From Lentisphaeria bacterium (GTDB lineage Bacteria > Verrucomicrobiota > Lentisphaeria > Oligosphaerales > PUNB01), in NCBI GenBank assembly GCA_007133055.1, contig SLNM01000150.1, positions 1-7,067 on the forward strand: a stretch of DNA of 7,067 nt, written 5' to 3'. Numbering within the stretch: the first letter of the stretch is position 1; each line of letters starts with the position of its first letter. Shown one piece after another: positions 1 through 5,662 of the stretch. The notes below the pieces were generated by a model that saw only the letters and a list, made by a program, of their open reading frames with translations, was not told the DNA's origin and ran no database searches. The position numbers and the translations under genes are program-made.

Positions 1-13
1 CCGCCGTTAATTA

Positions 14-31
14 CCGTCCGAGGCCGGACGG
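14..31. repeat. Perfect 7-bp inverted repeat (hairpin) near left edge
   Basis: CCGTCCG at 14-20 and CGGACGG at 25-31 form a perfect seven-base stem with the four-base loop AGGC. No T-run follows on either strand, so a classical Rho-independent terminator is not supported. It lies just upstream of a sigma-54-like element and could be the end of an upstream transcript, a protein-binding dyad or part of a dispersed palindrome. The symmetry is seen directly; the role is unknown. Confidence 0.5.
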
Positions 32-36
32 CTCCA

Positions 37-51
37 GGGCGTTGTATTTGC
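37..51 (+). promoter_or_regulatory. Weak sigma-54-like -24/-12 element upstream of the sensor kinase operon
   Basis: GG at 38-39 and GC at 50-51 are separated by exactly ten bases, and the -12 part reads TTTGC. Against the TGGCAC-N5-TTGC consensus the invariant GG and GC and the whole TTGC match, while the T, A and final C of the -24 box do not. Transcription from it would start near 63 and leave about 100 bases of leader before the ATG at 167. It matters because the operon encodes a sigma-54 activator that could control itself. Chance occurrence is quite possible. Confidence 0.3.
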
Positions 52-66
52 GTTTTCAACTGCACA

Positions 67-90
67 GTGATAACCGGTTTTTGTGATAAC
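67..90 (+). repeat. 8-bp direct repeat GTGATAAC (operator-like)
   Basis: GTGATAAC occurs at 67-74 and again, identically, at 83-90, a 16-base period. Both copies lie between the sigma-54-like element and the sigma-70-like promoter of the histidine kinase gene, where an operator would be expected. The repeat is seen directly; binding by any regulator is inference. Confidence 0.45.
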
Positions 91-99
91 AAAGAGCGA

Positions 100-116
100 T
101 GCCTGGTTTTCCGGCA
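100..116 (+). other. Small hairpin in the leader region
   Basis: TGCC and GG (100-106, with T104 bulged) pair with CCGGCA (111-116) around a TTTT loop. The six-pair stem lies about 15 bases upstream of the -35-like box. It is not followed by a continuous T-run, so it is a weak structural candidate only. Confidence 0.25.
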
Positions 117-132
117 GTTTCACACGACCCTC

Positions 133-160
133 TTGACAGCCCAGAAAAAGTGTTTATATT
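133..160 (+). promoter_or_regulatory. Sigma-70-like promoter for the sensor kinase/regulator operon
   Basis: A perfect -35 box TTGACA lies at 133-138. The AT-rich tract after it offers TATATT at 155-160 (16-base spacer) or TATTAT at 157-162 (18-base spacer) as the -10 box. Transcription would then start at about 166-169, at or within the annotated ATG at 167. Either the mRNA is leaderless or translation starts further in. Confidence 0.6.
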
Positions 161-166
161 ATATAC

Positions 167-1771
167 ATGCGCAAAAAACGAACATGTTTTCAAGAAAAGA
201 GCCGGGGGGCGCGCGCAGGCACCGGGAGGGTGGGACGGCGGCTTAAGCTAAGAGCCGCGCTTCTGCTTTATGTCATGCTGCCCATGGGGGTGGTGACCGG
301 CTTGGGTGGCTGGTGGAGTCTGCGGGCTTTTGAGCGTCAGGTAGAGGGGCGTATGCAGAATGACCTGGCGATGGTTGCCCGCGCGCTCAAGCAGCCATTG
401 AGCCACGCTGTGTTACGCGAGCGCGAAGGCAGTATTGCCCAGGCACTTGAGTCCGCCTTTTCCATGAGCCATGTTTACGGTGCCTACCTTTACGATTCCG
501 AAGGGCGCAGGATATCCGGCACCATGTCCGAGGGCGATGAAAGTTCGGAGGCGGATCGTGAAGAGCAGCGCGAGCGAGCCAGCGAGCGAGTGGCCGAGGG
601 GGAGCGGCACGGCGAATACGGGGAGGTAGCCGGTCGGTTGGTCTATTCCTATTTTGTGCCTCTGACAGATTCGGCCGGCAGGATCACCGGGTTACTGCAA
701 CTAACCCGGCGCTACAGTGATTTTGAAGAGCATATTCGCACTATTCGCTACCGAGCCGCCGGAGTGTTCATGGTTTTTTTTATCAGCCTGACCGGGTTGG
801 TGCTGTACACTCACGACCGCGCCTTCGGCAAGCATTTAAACCGGCTTTCCCGGGCCATGACCAAGATTGCCGGCGGCGACCGGCGCCAGCGTTATGCCGC
901 CGGCGGTCCGCGTGAGATCGACGCTTTGGGCGGGTACTTCAATCATATGATGGACAACATTGAACGGGCCGAATCGGAGATTGAGCAAAGACGCGGTCAG
1001 CAGAGAGCTTTGCATGAACGTTTACGCGAGACGGAGAAATTGGCGGCGATCGGCGAGCTGGCGGCGGGGGTGGCGCATGAACTGGGCAATCCACTAAGTT
1101 TAATTGACGCAAAAGTGCAGCGTTCTCTGCGCAGCGGTTCTGTCTCCGAGCCTTTGAATCAATCATTGTCGGCCATTCGGCGGAGCACGCAGCGGATGGA
1201 AAAGATTATTCGTCAATTGCGCGATTTCAGCTTGCGCCAGCAGACGCAACTGCGCCGGGTTCGCTCCATCAGCCTGATTCGCGCCTCCGTCGCCGCCGTC
1301 GCCCATGAAGCGGAGAAGGTATCGACCGAGATCGTGGTTGACAGCGGGGCGGACATACCACTGCTGGTTGACCCTGTTCGGGTCGAGCAGGCGCTGGTCA
1401 ATCTTTTGTTGAACGCCATTCACGCCGCTCCCGGCGGGCGAGTTGAGATTGGCTGCCTGACCCGCGACCACGGCGAAATCTGCTTTGCCGTCATGGACAA
1501 CGGAGTTGGGATTGCCGGGGAGCATCAGTCAAAATTGTTCGAACCATTTTTCACCACCAAGCTGTCGGAAGATGGCACTGGTTTGGGCCTGGCCGTGGTG
1601 CATGGAATTGCCCAGGAATACCGGGGCCGGGTGGAAGTTGAATCGACGGAGGGCCAGGGTGCCAGATTCCTTCTTGTTCTTGGCTCGGAGGCAGGCCGCG
1701 GGAAGAGCCATGGCGCGCCCGTCGATGCCGAGGCTGAAGATAAAATACCGGAAAGGGTGGACGATGTCTGA
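167..1771 (+). CDS. Membrane sensor histidine kinase (NtrB-like class) of a two-component system
   Basis: This 534-residue kinase should autophosphorylate on His and pass the phosphate to the regulator encoded next. A basic N-terminus leads into membrane segment 1 (about 29-50). An extracytoplasmic sensor follows (about 51-194), probably of a PAS/CACHE-like fold, with a highly charged loop near 121-150. Membrane segment 2 is about 197-215, and a HAMP linker (about 216-268) runs into a helical region. The catalytic core shows an H-box GVAHELGNPL with phospho-accepting H304, an N-box with N416, a G1 box DNGVGI (444-449), an F-box FFTTK (461-465) and a G2 box GTGLGL (470-475). All kinase motifs look intact. 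The ATG at 167 has no Shine-Dalgarno sequence; a GTG at 230 has GGGAGG too close in front. The stop overlaps the regulator start by 8 bases, so the two are coupled. The family is sure; the signal is unknown, and oxyanion or envelope sensing is only suggested by the facing transporter. Confidence 0.93.
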   Translation: MRKKRTCFQEKSRGARAGTGRVGRRLKLRAALLLYVMLPMGVVTGLGGWWSLRAFERQVEGRMQNDLAMVARALKQPLSHAVLREREGSIAQALESAFSMSHVYGAYLYDSEGRRISGTMSEGDESSEADREEQRERASERVAEGERHGEYGEVAGRLVYSYFVPLTDSAGRITGLLQLTRRYSDFEEHIRTIRYRAAGVFMVFFISLTGLVLYTHDRAFGKHLNRLSRAMTKIAGGDRRQRYAAGGPREIDALGGYFNHMMDNIERAESEIEQRRGQQRALHERLRETEKLAAIGELAAGVAHELGNPLSLIDAKVQRSLRSGSVSEPLNQSLSAIRRSTQRMEKIIRQLRDFSLRQQTQLRRVRSISLIRASVAAVAHEAEKVSTEIVVDSGADIPLLVDPVRVEQALVNLLLNAIHAAPGGRVEIGCLTRDHGEICFAVMDNGVGIAGEHQSKLFEPFFTTKLSEDGTGLGLAVVHGIAQEYRGRVEVESTEGQGARFLLVLGSEAGRGKSHGAPVDAEAEDKIPERVDDV

Positions 1772-3149
1772 TTGCAGTCAGTTGAAAGGAATGAAAGTTC
1801 TGATTGTCGAGGATCAGGAGGGTCTGGCCGAAGTGCTGGCGGAGGAGGTGGCTGATTTTGGTCTGCAAGTGCGCTGGGTATGCAGTGCGGAGAGGGCATT
1901 GACTCTGCTCGGTTCATGGAACCCTGACTTGGTGGTCAGCGATCTTCGCCTGCCCGGCGCCGACGGCTTGGAATTGTTGCAGCAGGCCAGGATGCAGTCG
2001 ATGCCGCCGGCTTTTTTAGTGATCACCGCATTTGGCACCGTACCCCAGGCAGTCGAAGCGCTCAAGGCCGGGGCGGATGACTTTTTGACCAAGCCCCTGG
2101 ATTTGCAACATTTCATGCATCGGGTGACGCGGATACTGGAAACGCGCCGTCTGCGCCAGGAAGTGGAGAGGTTTCGCCGGGTCACTGACGACAGCACTTT
2201 CCATGGCATGTACGGCGGCAGCCGTCCTATGCAATTGCTGTACAAACAGATCGAGCAGGTTGCCAAGGCCAGCGGCCCGGTTCTGATTGTGGGCGAGAGC
2301 GGAGTGGGCAAGGAGTTGGTAGCCAGAGCCATTCACGCCTGCAGCGACCGCGCCTCGAATCCTTTTATGGCGGTCAACTGTGCCGGGGTGCCGGAGAGCC
2401 TGATGGAAAGCGAATTCTTTGGCCATACCGCCGGCGCCTTCACCGGCGCGCAAAAGGCTCGTCAGGGGTTGTTTCAGGCGGCCGAAGGCGGTTCTCTGCT
2501 GCTCGACGAGATTGCCGAGATGCCCCTGTCTCTGCAGTCAAAGCTGCTGCGCATTCTACAGGATGGCCGAGTCCGACCAGTGGGTGCAACCCACGAACAG
2601 CAGGTCGAGGTCAGGGTGCTGGCCGCCACCCACCAGAACATGGAGACGGCGGTTGCCGAGGGGCGTTTGCGCAAGGACCTGTTCTACCGCCTGGAGACTT
2701 TTATGCTGAGAGTGCCGCCCTTGCGCGAGCGCGGCGAGGATGTCGAATTGCTGGCGGCCCGGTTTCTGGCCATTTTCAACGCTCGGATGGGCCGGCGGGT
2801 TCAAGGTTTCACCGAGTCGGCGTTAAAATTGATTCGCAACTATTCTTTCCCCGGCAATGTTCGTGAATTGCAGAACGCGATTGAAAGAGCGGTCACTTTT
2901 TGTGACAACAACAAGATTCGCCCCGAACACCTGCCCGCCCGCATCCGGAGCACGGCTGCGGCGCATGCCTTGTCCGGAGTGTCGGCGGCGCCCCTGGTCG
3001 AGTTGCTTCAGCACGATCCCCTTCCGTCTTTGGCGACTGTGGAGAAAGCCTATGTCAAACATGTTCTGGAGCAAGTTGGCGGGAACAAGAAGAGAGCTTC
3101 CGAATTGCTGGGCATCAGCCGCCGCACTCTCTACCAAAGGCTGGGCTGA
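1764..3149 (+). CDS. NtrC-family sigma-54-dependent response regulator
   Basis: The 461-residue protein has three classic parts. The receiver domain (about 10-125) has acidic residues E16/D17, phospho-acceptor D60 in SDLRLP, T88 and K110. The AAA+ sigma-54 activation domain (about 147-380) has Walker A GESGVGKE (177-184), an intact sigma-54 contact loop GAFTGA (224-229), Walker B LLLDE (245-249), the RKDLFYRL stretch (303-310) and the FPGNVREL motif (362-369). A Fis-type helix-turn-helix closes the protein (about 437-460, NKKRASELLGISRRTLYQRL). Once phosphorylated it should oligomerise at an upstream enhancer and remodel sigma-54 polymerase. The ATG at 1764 is chosen because the receiver domain starts directly after it and GGAAAGGGTGG lies in front; it overlaps the kinase stop. 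An ATG at 1791 is possible but would remove the first nine residues and has poorer ribosome-site spacing. Family and activity class are firm; target promoters are unknown, with the facing ABC operon or autoregulation as candidates. Confidence 0.95.
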   Translation: MSDCSQLKGMKVLIVEDQEGLAEVLAEEVADFGLQVRWVCSAERALTLLGSWNPDLVVSDLRLPGADGLELLQQARMQSMPPAFLVITAFGTVPQAVEALKAGADDFLTKPLDLQHFMHRVTRILETRRLRQEVERFRRVTDDSTFHGMYGGSRPMQLLYKQIEQVAKASGPVLIVGESGVGKELVARAIHACSDRASNPFMAVNCAGVPESLMESEFFGHTAGAFTGAQKARQGLFQAAEGGSLLLDEIAEMPLSLQSKLLRILQDGRVRPVGATHEQQVEVRVLAATHQNMETAVAEGRLRKDLFYRLETFMLRVPPLRERGEDVELLAARFLAIFNARMGRRVQGFTESALKLIRNYSFPGNVRELQNAIERAVTFCDNNKIRPEHLPARIRSTAAAHALSGVSAAPLVELLQHDPLPSLATVEKAYVKHVLEQVGGNKKRASELLGISRRTLYQRLG

Positions 3150-3156
3150 GCTTTGG
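3134..3156 (+). terminator. Weak hairpin across the regulator stop codon, between convergent operons
   Basis: CCAAAG (3134-3139) pairs with CTTTGG (3151-3156). With G3140 bulged, C3141-G3150 and T3142-A3149 extend the stem to eight pairs around a GGGCTG loop. The sequence after it (CGGCTTCTT) is only modestly T-rich, so this is a poor intrinsic terminator. It spans the end of the regulator gene in the 33-base gap between convergent stops, where a terminator would be expected. Confidence 0.3.
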
Positions 3157-3182
3157 CGGCTTCTTATGCGCGGCTGCCGGCA

Positions 3183-3866
3183 TCAAACTTTGTCCGGGTT
3201 CCCAATGCGGATGACCGCCCCGTCCTGCATGACCGCCACCCGGTCCGCCAGGTATAGCATTTCCTCGCGACGATGGCATATGTGCAGGGTGGTGGTTCCG
3301 AACTGTCGATGCAGCGCCTTGATTTCCCGCATCAAATCGTTGCCGGTTCCCTCGTCGAGTGCGCTCAGGGGTTCGTCCAGGAGCATGATATCCGGCTGCA
3401 CCACCAATGCACGCCCCAGGGCGACCCGCTGTTTTTCACCGCCGGAGAGATAGGCGGGCAGACGTCTGGCCAGATGGCCGATCTTCAGTTTTTCCAGTAT
3501 TTCATTGACGCGCCGGTCGATTTCCCGTGATTCCTGCCGGCGATTTTCCGTCTTTGGTCGAAACGTCCTGGAGTAGAGTCCGAAAGCCACATTCTGCCAG
3601 ACTGTTTTGAAGGGGATCAGCGCCAGGTCCTGGGGCACGTAGCCGAGGCGCCGGCAGGCCGGGTCGGTTCGGGTCAAGTTCCGACCGTTGATATGGATAC
3701 TGCCCGCCTCCGGCCTGCGCAGACCGGTGATCAGCTCGAAAAGCACGGTTTTTCCCGAACCGGTAGGGCCGAACAGGACAAAATATTCACCCGTGCCAAC
3801 CTCAAAGGATACATTTTGCAGGTTGAATCCCGGGTAATTAATGGACAGATGATCGATTTTCAGCAT
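3183..3866 (-). CDS. ABC transporter ATP-binding protein (ModC-like, without C-terminal regulatory domain)
   Basis: This 227-residue nucleotide-binding subunit should power the permease encoded just upstream, at the inner face of the membrane. It shows Walker A GPTGSGKT (33-40), Q-loop Q79 in YVPQD, signature LSGGEKQ (140-146), Walker B IMLLDEP (160-166, catalytic E165), D-loop SALD (168-171) and switch H198 in HICHRREEM. The start is the ATG at 3866, which shares its A with the permease TAA (TAATG). The same reading frame is open upstream to 4133, but that part lies inside the permease gene and does not look like an ABC protein. A purine run (GGAGG at 3879-3883) inside the permease gene can act as the ribosome site. 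Molybdate and sulfate importer ATPases of this kind usually continue for about 100 or more residues into a TOBE/MOP-type domain; this one stops just after the ABC core (IGNPDKV). All ATPase motifs are intact. Confidence 0.93.
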   Translation of the reverse strand: MLKIDHLSINYPGFNLQNVSFEVGTGEYFVLFGPTGSGKTVLFELITGLRRPEAGSIHINGRNLTRTDPACRRLGYVPQDLALIPFKTVWQNVAFGLYSRTFRPKTENRRQESREIDRRVNEILEKLKIGHLARRLPAYLSGGEKQRVALGRALVVQPDIMLLDEPLSALDEGTGNDLMREIKALHRQFGTTTLHICHRREEMLYLADRVAVMQDGAVIRIGNPDKV

Positions 3867-4678
3867 TAGGACAGGAACCCTCCCCCGCCGAATTTCTTGA
3901 ACAAGGTCAAGGCGCCCATGGCGATCACGATCATCAGCAGGGCGATGGCCAAAGCGGTCTGAACACGTCCCACCGACAGTTCCAGGTAGATGGAAGTGGC
4001 CAGCACTTCGGTGCGCTGACGCGTCGTACCGACCAGTACCATCATCGGCCCGAACAGTCCTATCGCCACCGCCCAGGCGATGACGCCGCCGGCAATGATA
4101 CTGTTCCGAACCATCGGCAGAGTAACCCGCCAAAAAACCCGTCCCGGAGTATAGCCCAGGGTCCTTGCCACCATTTCGACGCGCGGGTCAAGATGATCGA
4201 AGGCCGCCTTGACTGTCCGTATGGCATAGGGTGTGATGGTGAAAAATTGAGCTAGGACAATGCCCGCCTGCCGGTAGACAAAACGGAACCCCGCCCCCTC
4301 GATCGCCTGCCCCGGCGGGGTTCGAAAAAAGACCAGCAGACACAACCCCATGACCACCGGCGGCAGCACGATCGGGATATCGACCACCGCGTCGAACAGG
4401 GAACGGCCCGGAAACTTGAAGCGACTTAGAACATAGCCGACCGGCACCGCCACCATAACCGCCAGCACAGCGCTGACCGAAGCGGTCCACAGGCTCAGAC
4501 GCAAGGCGAACATGATGTCAGGGTTGCGAAAAATCGCCGGAAACGCACGATAATCCAGGTAGGAAACCACGGCGCCCAGTAATAACCCTAGAGATCCGAC
4601 GAACAGGACCAGGGCGATGACCGCGAAATGGTTGAAACTGAACAAGCGGTTGATTCTATTCGGCTTCAATATAGCCAT
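3866..4678 (-). CDS. ABC transporter permease (ModB/CysT-like oxyanion importer family)
   Basis: This 270-residue inner-membrane protein should form the homodimeric channel of the importer. Hydrophobic segments are visible near 18-38, 56-86 (possibly two), 100-118, 139-155, 196-216 and 240-260. The cytoplasmic coupling loop that docks on the ATPase is clear at about 168-188 (EMVARTLGY, then GRVFWRVTLP), which is the EAA-type motif of the BPD_transp_1 family. The following IIAGGVIAWAVAIGLFGPMM and LATSIYLELSVGR stretches are typical of molybdate/sulfate-type permeases. The start chosen is the ATG at 4678, giving MAILKPNRIN, with AGAAAGG upstream at a somewhat long spacing. An in-frame ATG at 4744 would add 22 residues lying wholly within the binding-protein gene. 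With the 4678 start it overlaps the binding-protein gene by 23 bases. The C-terminus is an odd FGGGGFLS, whose codons double as the ribosome site of the ATPase gene. The substrate is inferred from family resemblance only. Confidence 0.9.
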   Translation of the reverse strand: MAILKPNRINRLFSFNHFAVIALVLFVGSLGLLLGAVVSYLDYRAFPAIFRNPDIMFALRLSLWTASVSAVLAVMVAVPVGYVLSRFKFPGRSLFDAVVDIPIVLPPVVMGLCLLVFFRTPPGQAIEGAGFRFVYRQAGIVLAQFFTITPYAIRTVKAAFDHLDPRVEMVARTLGYTPGRVFWRVTLPMVRNSIIAGGVIAWAVAIGLFGPMMVLVGTTRQRTEVLATSIYLELSVGRVQTALAIALLMIVIAMGALTLFKKFGGGGFLS

Positions 4679-5504
4679 AGTGCGTGAAAACCTTTCTGGC
4701 GAAATCGGAAGTGGCGAATTCCATGAACTCCCTTGCCTCCTCATGATTTTCCGAGGTCGTCAACCGCACCAGCGTCACCCGGATTTCTTCGGGGAATTCG
4801 ACTCCGATGTCGATCTGCTCAAACTCTTCCGGATAGAGGGCGGCAACGAAGTTCCAGACTGCCGCCGCATCGACGTGACCGGTGGTCAGGGCCAAGGCGG
4901 CATCGGCGTGGCTGCGTGCTTCGACGACGATATTTCTCCTGACCGCCCCTCCCCAACTCTCACGTTCGAGGGCGGCCTCGATCATTTTGCCGGCAGTGGC
5001 ATACCGTGGATCGACCGTGGCCAGGCGCATGTTATCCCGCCCTAAATCAGCCAATCCTGAAATGTTTTTCGGATTTCCCCTGGGCACCAGGAGTATTGGT
5101 TCCAGATGCCCGACCACCGTGTAGTGATCCAACAAGCCCTTCTCCTGCAGAATTTCGGCATACGGATCATGGCAGATATAGAGATCGCCGCGACCGCCCA
5201 TTTCAATCAGTGGCAACAGCTCGGAGGAACCGCCGAAATTAAAGACCACGGCGATCCCGTGCTGTTTCTGGAACTCGGACGCCACCCACTCCATGGCCAA
5301 GCGCATGGAATTACCGCAATGGACAATCACCTCCCGGTCGGAATCGATACGGGTGAACCGACTCATTCCCTCCAACGGCGTGGCGCCGGTTTCCGAATCC
5401 CAGCGGGAGCGCTGTTCTCCGTCGTCGCCGCAGGACACCATCAAGGTCAATGCCGCCGCCAGTAGCGGGCTGGGCTTAATCAGCCTGACAATTCGATTCA
5501 TCAT
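4656..5504 (-). CDS. ModA-like solute-binding lipoprotein of the ABC importer
   Basis: This 282-residue protein should capture the substrate outside the inner membrane and deliver it to the permease. The N-terminus has MMNRIVRLIK, a hydrophobic run and a lipobox-like MVSC with C25 as the likely lipidation site; Met at -3 is less usual than Leu. A linker (about 26-56) precedes a type-II binding fold. The ModA-family ligand loops are recognisable: VHCGNS (S66), FNFGGSS (S93/S94), RGDLYI (105-110), a VDPRYATAGK loop (164-173) and a DAAAVWNFVA stretch (212-221) where ModA usually has a Tyr. The ending FTHYGYIE matches the family pattern. It resembles the atypical ModA-like group with a Cys-Gly in the first ligand loop, so molybdate or tungstate is likely but not certain. 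Two starts are possible: the ATG at 5504 is 4 bases from AGGAGA, the ATG at 5501 is 7 bases away. Confidence 0.88.
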   Translation of the reverse strand: MMNRIVRLIKPSPLLAAALTLMVSCGDDGEQRSRWDSETGATPLEGMSRFTRIDSDREVIVHCGNSMRLAMEWVASEFQKQHGIAVVFNFGGSSELLPLIEMGGRGDLYICHDPYAEILQEKGLLDHYTVVGHLEPILLVPRGNPKNISGLADLGRDNMRLATVDPRYATAGKMIEAALERESWGGAVRRNIVVEARSHADAALALTTGHVDAAAVWNFVAALYPEEFEQIDIGVEFPEEIRVTLVRLTTSENHEEAREFMEFATSDFARKVFTHYGYIEAE

Positions 5505-5508
5505 TCAG

Positions 5509-5514
5509 TCTCCT
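5509..5514 (-). promoter_or_regulatory. Ribosome binding site of the solute-binding protein gene
   Basis: AGGAGA on the minus strand precedes two adjacent ATG codons. It is 4 bases from the ATG at 5504 and 7 bases from the ATG at 5501, so either may be used; the two products differ by one Met. It fixes the transporter operon start here. Confidence 0.75.
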
Positions 5515-5582
5515 ATTTGGTTTGCACCAGAGAATTGCGAAATGTGCTTTTCGTAGGGCCGGACCGTTCCAAAGTAACAGAG

Positions 5583-5621
5583 GCTGCCATTCTGGCAGCA
5601 ATGGAGCGAAGCGGAATGGCA
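5583..5621. repeat. Nested, mutually exclusive palindromes; probable dispersed palindromic repeat
   Basis: GCTGCCA (5583-5589), TTC and TGGCAGC (5593-5599) make a perfect 7-bp hairpin with a three-base loop. The same left arm can instead pair further out: TGCCATTC (5585-5592) is the exact reverse complement of GAATGGCA (5614-5621). The two folds cannot coexist. The core GAGCGAAGCG between the arms, followed by ATCTG, resembles the short palindromic repeats of the TCATTCTGAGCGAAGCGAAGAATC kind found dispersed in many bacterial genomes. That resemblance is from memory, not a search. Confidence 0.6.
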
Positions 5622-5637
5622 ATCTGTCCGACCTGCA

Positions 5638-5661
5638 GGAACCCGACAGGATAAAGGTTCC
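5638..5661. repeat. 6-bp inverted repeat just after the URO-D-fold gene stop
   Basis: GGAACC (5638-5643) and GGTTCC (5656-5661) are perfect inverted repeats around a 12-base loop, ending one base before the stop codon of the minus-strand gene. Read on the minus strand, the sequence after it is TGCAGG rather than a T-run, so intrinsic termination is poorly supported. An 8-bp palindrome CCTGCAGG (5632-5639) abuts it. Confidence 0.4.
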
Positions 5662-5662
5662 A

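Larger units (their letters stand above)
5505..5662. other. 158-base intergenic region between URO-D-fold gene and transporter operon
   Basis: The gap holds the nested palindromes, the GGAACC/GGTTCC repeat and the transporter ribosome site. I see no convincing sigma-70 pair on the minus strand and no GG-N10-GC sigma-54 element. The closest is a GG and GC separated by eleven bases (5619-5633). The transporter may therefore be transcribed from its own unrecognised promoter here, or by read-through from the gene upstream. Confidence 0.5.

Noticed and set aside
1485..1763. In-frame extension of the response regulator upstream of 1764
   Set aside because: It lies entirely inside the kinase gene in another frame; the receiver domain begins just after the ATG at 1764, which has its own ribosome site.
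1814..2453. Minus-strand open frames of 145-172 codons across the regulator gene
   Set aside because: They are antisense to a clearly conserved receiver/AAA+ gene, show no recognisable domain and are expected by chance in GC-rich coding DNA.
3867..4133. N-terminal extension of the ABC ATPase to 4133
   Set aside because: The extra residues overlap the permease gene in another frame, look low-complexity and precede a normal ABC domain start at the TAATG junction.
4679..4744. Longer permease start at 4744
   Set aside because: It would add 22 unrelated residues wholly inside the binding-protein gene; the ATG at 4678 leads directly into the normal permease N-terminus.
5619..5633. Possible sigma-54 promoter for the transporter operon (minus strand)
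   Set aside because: GG and GC are separated by eleven bases, not ten, and the -24 box does not match; sigma-54 promoters do not tolerate this spacing.
5638..5661. Intrinsic terminator for the URO-D-fold gene
   Set aside because: The stem is only six pairs with a 12-base loop and no T-run follows on the minus strand.
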